Assembly (NCBI GenBank): GCA_963575745.1
Contig: CAUYUJ010017815.1
Coordinates: 499,983 to 563,982 of the forward strand
Reading direction: 5' to 3'
DNA: 64,000 nucleotides
Source: Prorocentrum cordatum
Taxonomy: Eukaryota; Sar; Dinophyceae; Prorocentrales; Prorocentraceae
The notes below the pieces were generated by a model. It searched no databases. It had not been told where the DNA came from and saw nothing but the letters and a program-made list of their open reading frames with translations. This document shows positions 22,705 to 31,654 of the stretch, one piece after another; position 1 is the stretch's first letter; every line of letters begins with the position of its first letter. Made by a program: the position numbers and the translations under genes.

Positions 22705-22942
22705 GGGACGCACGATCCCGCGGTGAAGTCGCAATGTTGCGTGTCCACCCACGAGCTGCAGATAACAATGAGAATGATGTAACCAATATGGCTTTAAGTT
22801 CATTGTTGCTTCCGTGTGAGGGGCCGGACGGTCTTTTTCTATTTCCGCAACTGCGGGGTGCTTCGTTTCTGGCTTTGATTAAGAGTGTAACCCACCAGGC
22901 GGCCGTGCGCGGGATCTCCTGACAGTGCCCACGCGCAGGTAG
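22705..22942 (+). repeat. Shared 3' tail of retroelement family, copy B
   Basis: Counterpart of 17756-17989. It is followed directly by the hairpin-bearing repeat at 22981-23017. Confidence 0.8.
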
Positions 22943-22980
22943 TCCTGATTTTTGCCTGGCCTCCTGTCCCGGTGCGGGGA

Positions 22981-23017
22981 GCGACACGCTATCCACTCGC
23001 AAGGCATAGCGTGTCGC
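22981..23017. repeat. Perfect 12-bp stem hairpin
   Basis: GCGACACGCTAT (22981-22992) and ATAGCGTGTCGC (23006-23017) are perfect inverted repeats around a 13-nt loop. The right arm and what follows recur at 2180-2235, and a related GTGTCGC/GCGACAC pair flanks 15290-15337. It may be the terminal hairpin of a repeat family. Confidence 0.7.
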
Positions 23018-24340
23018 CAGGGCCGCCGCCGCGATTCGCCAAACAACAGTTCTCGACCACACGAGGTCCCTTTGTGGAACCGAGGCGCTGGGCGTCGCGC
23101 GCTCCAGGCTTGTGCCGTGGCTCGGACGCACCGCAGCGAACGGCCGCCGAGGTCTGCGCAGAACATTCCAGCGGTCAACGACCACCTCCGCACGGGCCTC
23201 GTGAAGCCCGCCTTTGGCTCGCTGACGATCTCTGTGCTGGCCGGGCGGGCGTTTAACAGAACGAGGAGCAGTTGAGGATGAGCAGGAAGGGCAGCAGCTG
23301 CAGCAACGGAGGCTGGGAGCTCTTCCGTCCATGTCCCAGGGTATTGGGGCCGCCGGTGAGGGAGGCAGCTCTCGAGCAAACCCAGCAGTTGTCTTCTTCG
23401 GCGTCCACCTCCTCACCACCACAATGATCATCGTTATCCGATCTTCCTAACGACCGTCTTCATCACACTGATCTTTGTGCATGCGCAGCCAATCCTCATT
23501 TTCCACTCTCTCATCCTCATGTTCCTGCCTTTTCTGTTCCTCCCCACCCATACTGGTACAGTTCCTCCTTCGCATCTTCCTCTGCCCCGTGTTCCTCGTC
23601 GTCATTACCCTGATGCTGCTGCTGTTCCTCCTTGAGTTCCCTATCCTCTTCGTCAGGAGCGTCCTTCTCCTGATTATGCTGCTGTTGTTTCTTCTTCTTC
23701 TTCTTCTCCTCCTCCTCCTCCGCTGCGACTACCCTCTACCAATGTCTTGCTCTTCTGTTCCAGATCATGATCCTGGTCCTCCTCCCGCTTGTCCTCCTGA
23801 TGCTGCTGCCCCTAATTTTCCTCCTAGCACACATTTATCCTTCCTTGTAGCCCTCCCCTCTTCGTCGTCCTGCGTCTGCTGCTCCCGCTTGCCCACAACC
23901 TTTTTTTCTCCTCCAACTCCTGCCCGCAGGCTAGCTTCACGCTCCTTCTGTCGCGGTTGGGCTGAAGTACTGAGTCTTGCCCCTCGTGGCTTGGCCAGGC
24001 TGAGACCCGAAGCGAATTCGACACCCTGAGGCCCACACTTCCTCTCGTCGTTATGCTCAGCGTCGCCTCCTCCTGGTTTCCACAGCGTCCCCCTTTTACT
24101 CCCCTATCATGGTCCACTCCGCCTACTTCTCCTCCACATTCACCTCCTCCTCTTCCTCATCCTCCTCCTCCTTCTCCTCCTCCTCATGTTTGACCAGTGC
24201 TCAGAAGTCACACAGATTAGGAGGTCCCCCGCTAGTTCTGGAGGTGCAAACTGATGGTAATCAGACCGAGGGGTTGAACGGCTTTTAAACTGTCCCTGGG
24301 TGCGGGGTGCAGTGGGCTTCCGCACTGCGGATTCTCGTCG
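23018..24340. other. No gene recognised; pyrimidine-rich tract
   Basis: From about 23475 to 24200 the + strand is C/T-rich (TTCCTCCTC, TTCTTCTTC), producing a Leu/Phe/Ser-rich frame of up to 184 codons that looks like a membrane protein but is compositional. Nothing else is supportable here. Confidence 0.5.
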
Positions 24341-24344
24341 TTGG

Positions 24345-25050
24345 TGTCGGCACCCGCCTTGCAACCTTCTGGCGACCCGCCCGCAACTTGCCCGCGACCC
24401 GCCACGCAACCCACCCACGACCTGCCCGGCGACCCACCCGCCAGCCAACCACGGCCCACTCACCTCGTTTTGAATACAGTGAGCGGCTCGAATATGGAAC
24501 ACTTACTTTTCAAAAGGTGCTCGGTCGTTCCTAAGGCTTGCATGCGTTATGTATCGTTCCTTTTACGTTATGTGTGATGTATCCTTCCTTACGCGTTACT
24601 CCTCGAAAAAAAGACTTCGTTCCTTATTTTTTACGTTCCTCAGGTCAGGCCGACGACTGTACATCGCCGTCCAGTTTTTGTTTTCAAGAAATCCACGGTC
24701 CATTGGCGACCTTCCCGCGGCCCGCATGTTTCGAAACAAGACCGCCGCCTGCAGCGGGCTGTTCCGCTGTAGCCATTTAGAACATGACCATTCGACCGCC
24801 CTCACGGCCCGCCGACCCGCGAGCGACCCGCCTGGTTTTGAAAAGCCGGCTCTTGCGGCGGGCTCTTCGCATTGGCCATTTAGAACAACATAGTGCGCCC
24901 CAGCTGGCACGACTCGATGACGACCCTTCTTCGACCCACTCGCGTCGTTTTTTGAAAACCACTCGGCGCCTGCGGCGGGGTATTCGGCATCAGCTTCGAA
25001 GACCACCTTGGTGCGAGCGCGTTCGCACGACCCGCCGACAAACCTTTTCC
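24345..25050. repeat. CGACCCGCC minisatellite and ~110-bp degenerate tandem repeat
   Basis: Bases 24350-24450 repeat CGACCCGCC/CCACCCACGACC. From about 24730 three units of 100-113 bp start with GAAA(A/C), contain (C/T)GCGGCGGG...TTC(G/C)GC and end in CGACCCGCC...TTTT (about 24730, 24839 and 24953). Two of them carry CATTTAGAACA. Long frames across this area follow the repeat. Confidence 0.65.
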
Positions 25051-25407
25051 TCGAGCGTCCCACCCTCCACGGGGGGAAGTGGCAATCGTCCCCGGCCGGA
25101 GAACAAATCAAAAAACAGTCGTCGGGAATCAGGAGACCGGCCACCCCTGCCGACGTCGCCTTCCCGCCGATCACCCCTCGGCGAGCGCGGGCGCGCAGCA
25201 GGCAATGGAGAGCAAGCTTCGAGCGCCGAGCGTGTGGCACTGGACAGGCAGGTGAAACAACAAGACGACCCGCCGACAGACTTCCCGCCACCTGACCCGC
25301 GCTCGTGTGGAACAATTTGGCGCCTGCGCCGCCCGACGCCGAGCAAGCAGGGGGCACTGTGCAGGGGCAGCTTGGTCGCAGACCTGGCAGGCGTGGAGCA
25401 TGGTTCA

Positions 25408-25645
25408 AGCAGTGGCGAAGCGTCCTGGCTCGCCTATAGCCCTACCAAACAATGTAATGTTCTAAGAACCTCTTGTGGCTTCCAGGAAATGTTCTTCGAA
25501 CATTTCTGGCTGGGACTGTCTTGTTTTAACACATCGGGAATATGTTCTAAGAACGTTGTTTTTGTTCATAGAACATTCTGGATTCTAAGAACAGTTCGTG
25601 GTAGGACTATAGGAATGCCAGGACGGTCGGTTCCTGCTCAACCCT
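25408..25645. repeat. Dispersed repeat R4 with near-palindromic TTCTAAGAA motifs, copy 1
   Basis: It matches 57550-57776 along ~230 bp: both share GGCGA(A/G)GCGTCCTGGC, CTGTCTTGTTTTAACAC, TTCGTGGTAGG and GCC(A/G)GGACGGTCGGT. It contains at least four near-palindromes of the type GTTCTAAGAAC / ATGTTCTTCGAACAT. Confidence 0.75.
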
Positions 25646-26423
25646 CTGAGCGTTACCTGGGTGCTTTCGAAATATTCGTTTGCTGCTCAATCGGCTCTAG
25701 TCCGAACAGGCTGGCTGCAGCTCCCAGGGGGAGCAGAAGGGAGGGAGGGGAGAGGGAGAGGCAGGAGGAGGATGAGGCGTGAAGGAGGGGGTATGCCCAG
25801 GTGTTCCTTGGCACCCTGGTTTATCGGAAGAAGCTGTCCAAGGAGGCGGCCACCGTGCTGAACGTCATTCTGGCAAGTAGCGTAGTTGCCAGACCTCGCT
25901 GGGGCGGTCGGTGCGGAGTGGAGAGGGAGGTGAAGGGGAAGGCCCGGAGGGGGGGAAACCGAGGGAGGGGGAGCAGGGGAAGTTGGTCGAGGGAGGGGGA
26001 GATGAAGGGGGGGGGGGGGGGGGCAGGAACGGGGAAGGGTGAGCAGGGAGAGGGGTGGTGTTTGGGCAGGGGAGCGGGAGGAGGGAATGGGAGGGAGCGC
26101 AGCGCAAGGCGAAGGGGGCATCCTTCCCCGCCTCTTCGGCAAGGTTTTAATAAAAGGAGGAGGAGGAGGAGGAGGAGGAGGAGGAGGAGGAGGAGGAGGA
26201 GGAGGAGACGGAGGGAGAGGAGGAGGGCGCTCCATGCTGGGTTCGTGCCCTTTTCCCCTGCCCCTCGTCGTTCTCTCGGGCCCCTCCTCGCCTCCCCTGG
26301 AGCGCGTGGCGTTTGGAAAAAAGGCATTGGCCGGCGCGCGCGCGCAGCCTTTTCTCTGGAGGCCTCGCGGTCGCGTCGGGTGCAATCCAGCGCCGAGGCC
26401 TCAGGCCATGGCTGGGCCGTTTC
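25646..26423. other. GGA/G-rich repeats, no gene recognised
   Basis: Bases 25730-26215 are G/A-rich (GGGAGGGGGAG, then a (GGA)n run at 26155-26210). Around 25800-25880 lies a short protein-like frame (VFLGTLVYRKKLSKEAATVL), with TLVYRKKL suggestive of coding but too short to call. Confidence 0.45.
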
Positions 26424-26640
26424 TGAATTCAATAAACCAGCTTTTGAATTAAAACCGGTTTTCGAATTCAGAAGCCAGTACTTTTTAAAATTTAAAATTT
26501 GGGTTTTGAATTCAAGGACAGGTTGTTTGAATTCTAAAACGAGTTTTAAATTCAAAAACGAGTTTTTCCAATTCACAAACAAGTTTGTTGAGTTCAAAAC
26601 TTTTTTGGGGAATTCAAAAACCAGTTGTTGAATAACAAAT
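26424..26640. repeat. AT-rich GAATTC repeat island
   Basis: Repeated TTGAATTCAAAA/GAATTC-centred units of about 20-25 bp (for example TTCGAATTCAGAAGCCAG, TTTTGAATTCAAGGAC). AT content is far above the surroundings. The island has many short inverted repeats because the unit core is palindromic. Confidence 0.8.
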
Positions 26641-28700
26641 GGTGGAGTTGTTTTGGATTCTGGATTTGTCGTTGGCTCAATTGCAGTTACTGCTGCTCCT
26701 AGAGTTCTGTCGAGTACGCGCTGACCACTGATGGAATTGATCTTCTGCTCCCAGGCCTCTCGTCTTCTGATGGTCATGGACCGTCACCGTCTCGGTTCCT
26801 CGGCTCGACATTTGTCGGCCTTCGCCGTCTCCACTGCCAGGGCAGAAGCAGAGCATTGCACGACACGATTTGGATTCGCAGCTGCTGCCGCAGCTGCAGC
26901 TTTTGTAGCACTCGCAGCCGATGTTACTGATACCATCACTCCGGTTGGTCGCGCTCTGGCGAGCCTGATCTTGACAGCTCTTACGCATGGCCTCGCCTCC
27001 TGCAAGATCTTCTACGGATCAGCCGGGGCCGCACCATCGGAGGTAGTGTTTCCCGTTTTATTGGGAGTCTCGCAGTGCAAGACGGCGGTGCCTCCCTTCC
27101 CGTTTGCCGTGGCCACGTCGCCCAGGAGAGCCTGACACCCGCCATCCCCACGCACGCCAAGCTGGTCATCTCAGGCCGCGTCGTTCAGGAAGCAGTGGCT
27201 CTCCTCGGCGTCCGCGGGAGCCCCGTCATCGCAAGCGCAAGTGCTCAAAGGGGGATGCCGTCGGTGAGTTCCTGTCGCGTCGACCACCCCGCCGCGGGCG
27301 TTCAACGGTGAACGCCGCCGGCGACCCAGCACCTGTCGATGTTGAGGGATCTGCCGTTCCGGAAACAGCCGATCGTTCCAGGTTACACGATCCCCGCGGG
27401 GTCAGGAACCAAGGTCGGGATCGACACGTCACGAACCTGCCGTGGTGATGCCCCCCCTGCGCACGGCGCCGCGTCGCCCACGGCCCTCCACGCAGACTTC
27501 GACACGGCGTCCCAGCCCACCGCCACCTCGAGGCGGAGGAGGCGGAATAATGGAGGGCTACGTAAGAAGGGCGAACAGGCAGAGGAGGACGGCGAGGGCG
27601 AGGGGGGCGAGGAGGGTGATGAGGGAAGGCAAGGACACACCGCCTGAGGTGTTCTCGGCCGGCGGCTCCTCCTCGCCGCGCGTCGCGCCCTGGCTGGGAA
27701 GGGCCACGTCCGAGGCCATGTCGACGGGGAGCGCCGTGCCGATCCATGTTTGGACGGGGCCCTCCGTCGGTCGGGTATCGGGACATTCTGCTCACCCGCA
27801 ATCTGAGGTGGCGTCTTTGGCAAGGCCTACAAGCCGGTCGTTGAAAATAGGTACTTTTGGATGCCCAAGTCCTAATCTACTTTAGGTGCCTTCCTACTTC
27901 AAGAGTCGAGCGGTTTCCCTTCCTTCCTCCTCGTCAGGGGGCGGGTGGAAGCCCAACCTACTTCCAACGCCTTCCTACTTCATGTTTCAACCCACGTCTT
28001 CCGACCGGCGTGTAGTGCTAGGCCACGTGCGCGTTCATCCAGAAGTGCACGCGCACGATGCCAATTGCTATTCGTGTTCGGGGAGCTCCGTGCGCATGCC
28101 CTCGGGGCTTTGCCCTGCCCTGTCCATCTCGCCTATAGTGCGTGGGGAAGCGCTGCCTGGACGCGGCCCCTGGAGCGGCATCAGTGGCTCACGTACGGTG
28201 GGGGGCGTTGGTTGAGGAATGCGCCCGAGAGGCTGCAGACCCTGGAGGATTCTTTATCTGATGAAGGCGGCGTTGATGTCCACAGCCAAGCCTCGATTGG
28301 AGCTTCACCGTCCTCCAGACCCTGGATTCCTTATCTCAGGCTTCCTTCTCCAATTTCGAGTTTCGGAGCCCCGTTCTCAGTTCTCATCGGGGGGACTGCA
28401 TACTACCCATGGTGGGATCACGCTCTGCGGCGTGACAGCGAGGCACTAGTGACCTGTTAGCTCTCGAGTGTAGTATACGTACTTATCACGAGCAAGTGAA
28501 TATTTCACGAAGTGGTCCGCTATGCTGCCTTAAACAAAAATCCTTCTCCAATGCCACCATCGTGTGTGACCGGGGGCCAGCGCCGCCAGGGGTCAGCCAA
28601 CTTGCTCTGGCGGGCCCCTGGTCTGGGAGCGCACGTGGGGCCGATGCCACCTTTTCCGCCCTGCGCCGGCCCGGGTCTGTGAGCTACCAGCGCCCAGGAG
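26641..28700. other. No gene recognised
   Basis: Frames of 130-190 codons occur on both strands (for example + 26731-27135, with a run of Ala from GCAGCTGCTGCCGCAGCTGC), but no motif, start context or consistent frame supports a gene. A short duplication CTACTTC(A)AG/CTACTTCATG-like lies at 27890-27990. Confidence 0.4.
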
Positions 28701-28710
28701 AGGAAAAAAC

Positions 28711-28785
28711 ACAGACAGAATGAATCGTCCATTCCCCAGAAGATATGCGAAAACATGGGAAGTGGGGGCGAAGACCAAGAGCTAA
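28711..28785. repeat. Dispersed repeat R2, short copy
   Basis: It contains CAGAATGAATCGTCCATTCC and GAAAACATGGGAAGTGGGGG. Related, longer members are at 1593-1735 and 50610-50770. Confidence 0.7.
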
Positions 28786-28829
28786 ATCACACCTGAGAAA
28801 TCCCGATGAGTGGATGCTTTGGAAATTAA

Positions 28830-29105
28830 TGCTATGGATCTTGAGATCGATTGTGAGATCGATAATGAGATCGATCGTGGAATCGATAGTGAGGACGATT
28901 GGAAGGTCGATCGTGAGACCGATAGTGAAATCGATTCAATGAGATCGATCGGGGATCGCTCATGCGATCTCTAGTGAGATCGCTTGTGAGATCTATAGTG
29001 AGATCGATTGTGAGATCGATGGTGAGATCGATAGAGAAGTGGGCAATGAGATCGATGGTGAGATCGATATAGAAGTGGGCAATGAGATCGATGCTGAGAC
29101 CGATC
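28830..29105. repeat. GATCGAT satellite (~16-bp unit)
   Basis: Tandem degenerate repeats of GTGAGATCGATAGTGAGATC fill ~275 bp. Nearly every unit has GATC, and many have the palindrome ATCGAT. Frames across it encode Ile-Asp-Leu-Thr ladders, clearly repeat-derived. It is followed by GGGAACCC repeats to about 29180. Confidence 0.92.
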
Positions 29106-29180
29106 GATAAGAAGATCGACCAGGAACCTGGGAACCCGGGAACCCGGGAACCCAGAACCGGGAACTTGGGAACCCAGCCG

Positions 29181-29776
29181 GCAACCAAAATCGGCGGGAC
29201 ACGTTCGCCAAATCCTGCAACATCCGCGAGGACCCCTCCAGTGCAAGCACTGACTGGAGAAAGACAGGGAGTCCTGGGAGTTGTGTCTGTTCATTTCTGT
29301 TCCTGGGCCCCTTGATTCTGAGCGGCCGGCCGGGCTTCGCGACAGGGCCCGGGGCCGACCAGGTTTGTGCTGACCCGGGCGAGTGCGTGCCCGACATACA
29401 GTCGGGGGCTTGACCTAAGGACCCAAAATAACGAACGAGGCCCCTTTTTTCCATGAGTTAAGCTTCGATTTCCGATCGAAAGCATAAAGGAAAACCTGAG
29501 GCAAGCTGCGAAACACTTCAGGAACGCGGAGCCCCTCCCCAACGAAACGGGTTCCTTCTTCAGGGCCCCGACTGTATCGGCATGCTGCCTTGTCCAGTTG
29601 GAGTGGTGCTGGAGCTGGTGTTCTGGCCGCTGCTTGAGGTCGCAAAGGTTCTGCAGCTCGCAGTGCAGGTCGGCCCAAAATGCTCTCGAAGCCCGCTGAC
29701 ATGCGTTTTCATGTTGCCCGCGTTACTTCATCAGGGCCGGTCGATGTTCCAAGCTTTCGCCCACCTTCGACAAAGA
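29181..29776. other. No gene recognised
   Basis: Mixed sequence with short frames only. Nothing supportable. Confidence 0.4.
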
Positions 29777-29925
29777 AAAACTGCATAAACATAAACTTTC
29801 GGCGGTCCGCGCGGATTTCTTTGATCTGCCCTGGGCCCCCCTGGCGGCGCTGCTGGCGCCGCCCCTGGCGATCTCCGCGCGCCATGGAGGGGGTCCAGCT
29901 CAGATCCAAGAAATCTGCATGGACT
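29777..29925. mobile_element. Foldback/MITE-like element, family M2 copy 2
   Basis: It shares with 11414-11595 the left end (ACATAAACTTT, TCCGCGCGGATTT), the interior (GGCGGCGCTGCTGGCGCCGC) and the right half (GGGGTCCAGC(T/G)CAGATCCAA). The right inverted arm is shorter than in copy 1. Non-coding. Confidence 0.6.
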
Positions 29926-30815
29926 AAGTATCATAAGGTTATGTTATGCTGTTTTTTGTTTCTCTACACTTCTCCGCCCAATCCATGGTGGGTCGAGGGG
30001 GAAAGGAGGGAAATCGGGCAGGAGAGGGGAAGGGGTGAGATGGCTTCCTGCTCTAGCGAATCTTGCCGTCGTTATGAGACCGTAGACTGAGGCACACAGT
30101 GAAAACCCATGCCAATAGACACCCTGCTTGCCTACAGGGTGCCTTGGGCTTCTTGGGTTTACGTACACGGTTTTGCGATGCAAGGAGTGACGTTCTCACA
30201 CCAACAATCAATGGACGCCCTGTGGTCTCAAGGTTGGGTTTTGTTGTGGGAGGCTTCTTGTGGTCGAGCTCCCACTGTATCCCGCCACCGTTCATTTGGT
30301 GTCTCCAGGGGGCCTCCGCCAGCCGGAGAGTTCCTGAGGTCGTCCTGCGTGGGGCCGGTTCTGGGCACGAGGCCGGGCGCAAGATCGGAGGCGAAATATT
30401 GTTGAGCGCCACGGTTATTCGGCCACTCTGGAAGTGTGCTCACGCGCAGTACCTCGAGTTGGCCAGTGCTTCGTGCACACGGGCCCTCACGAGCCCTACA
30501 GCCCCCCCCACTCGACATTTCACGACCGTATGAGCCTCGGGGCAGTCCACTATGTGAGCAAGGTGCGGTGGCTGATAAGGCTCAGTCGCCACATCCCGCA
30601 AGCGTTCTGTGTTCTGTCAATCGCCTCTGCCCCTCTGGGCCCGACTTGCCGCTTGATGGCACCAAGGCTAGTGTGGGGCCCTGGCTGATCTTATACTACC
30701 ACAAGCTCATTGACTGGGAGGAGACTGGTGGAAATCATGCCGAGCGCTGGGTAGCTGAGAGGACGCAGCGGTGGAGGAGGGCGAACGGAGAAGCGTGTTC
30801 GCAGGACGCTTGTTA
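29926..30815. other. No gene assigned; some protein-like sequence
   Basis: Overlapping + frames at 30099-30533, 30434-30688 and 30436-30975 contain stretches of ordinary composition (for example HTGPHEPYSPPHSTFHDRM around 30477-30533). They switch frames and match no known family. It could be a decayed exon or retroelement remnant. Confidence 0.35.
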
Positions 30816-30960
30816 CCGAAGACGCCTGCGGCGAATCACCGACGCGCCTATGCCTTATTGGGAGCGTCTGTGCGGCCGAACGCTGTGGCCAGACCTCGGC
30901 CAAGCTATCGGACTGTGTCCCCCAGCTGTTGTGGAAACCCTTTGGGGACCATGCATGGAA
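30816..30960. repeat. Composite module R5, copy 1
   Basis: A ~140-bp unit starting CGAAGACGCC and containing GGCGAAT...GTG(C)GGCCGAACG and GTTGTGGAAACCCTTTGGGG. Copies lie at 52636-52765 and 55047-55178. Here and at 52.6 kb it is followed by a GGA tract and then by the R6 satellite. Confidence 0.75.
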
Positions 30961-31072
30961 GGAAGAGGAGAATGACGAGAAGGAGGAAAGGGAGTAAGAG
31001 GAGGATGAGATCTCCTGGTAGCCTTCGGTGAACACGTGGGGGCGAAGAGAAGAATGAGGATAATGATGAACG

Positions 31073-31170
31073 GGGAATTGGAGGAGGAGGAGGAGGAGGA
31101 GGAGGAGGAGGACGAGGAGGAGGGCGAGGGCGAGGAGGAGGATCAAGAGGATGAAGAAGTTGAGGAGGAG
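31073..31170. repeat. (GGA)n tract between R5 and R6
   Basis: Purine triplet tract GGAGGAGGAGG, the middle part of the composite repeat. Confidence 0.85.
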
Positions 31171-31174
31171 ACCT

Positions 31175-31476
31175 CTCGGGAGCCCCTTGGGGTACTCTCG
31201 GAGCCTCATGGTGACCTCCTGGGAGCCTCTACGAGGCCTCTTGGGCGCCATCTTTGGCCTCTTGGGGGCCCCATCTGGGGGCTCCTCTGGCCGTCTCCGA
31301 GCGTGCCTGGCTCGCCTGGGGCCGTCCGGCGCCGTCTTGGGGGCCTGTCTGGGCAGACTCGGGGCCTCCCGGGGCGCTGCAGGGACGTCTCGGGAGTCTC
31401 TGGGGTCGTTTTGGGGGCTCCCTTGGGGCCGCCTCGGGGGCATCTGGAGCACTTGAGGGCCTCTCTGGGCGTCATT
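31175..31476. repeat. R6 satellite (CCTCTTGGGGGCC / GCCGTCTTGG type), left flank of the YR element
   Basis: Degenerate ~20-25 bp repeats on GGCCTCTTGGG and GCCGTCTTGGGGGCC. The same texture continues on the right side of the YR element (47037-47870) and recurs at 53080-53420 and 54665-54900. The YR element therefore appears to be inserted into one R6 array. Confidence 0.75.
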
Positions 31477-31581
31477 TTGTATAGTTTGTTTGGTTGTAGA
31501 CTGCAGGTTAAGTGGGAGGGGGTGTGGGCTCAGGTAGCCATTTTGGGTCCGTAGCGTTCGGCTCTGGCCGACGCGCGGGTG
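31477..31581 (+). repeat. A1 split direct repeat of the YR element
   Basis: 105 bp starting TTGTATAGT and ending GACGCGCGGGTG. It matches A2 (46686-46790) with two substitutions, near 31486 and 31489. It holds a 13-nt identity to the spliced-leader core at 31534-31546. Confidence 0.92.
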
Positions 31582-31654
31582 TTCCAGGGGGCCGCGGGGC
31601 GGCCATAACCACAGCCGTGCTAGTCCGCGGACTAGGTAGCGCGCCTGTGGTGCC

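Larger units (their letters stand above)
18182..22942 (+). mobile_element. Retroelement family R-AB, copy B, with RT-RNase H
   Basis: A ~4.8 kb copy bounded by the shared head (18182-18273) and the shared tail (22705-22942). Protein-like frames inside: a Gag-like candidate at 18310-18530 (includes LRQFVGFGDDIKDW), a helical-looking stretch at 19845-20110 (VDLATANILGTKVRPSLGAL), and a clear RT-RNase H at 21160-22319. A GGGCCGGGGCC minisatellite (19300-19480) and several frame changes interrupt the interior, so the copy is degenerate. The RT type recalls dinoflagellate DIRS/Ty3-like elements; no integrase or YR was found, so the class stays open. Confidence 0.6.

Noticed and set aside
23475-24029. 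184-codon Leu/Phe/Ser-rich frame resembling a membrane protein
   Set aside because: It follows the C/T-rich tract and changes character when the tract ends; no motif.
25408-25640. Heat-shock-element interpretation of TTCTAAGAA motifs
   Set aside because: The TTC and GAA half-sites are three bases apart, not the two required, and lie in a dispersed repeat, not a promoter.
31073-31170. Acidic protein coding region
   Set aside because: The Glu-rich frame is a (GGA)n translation present at many places in the window.
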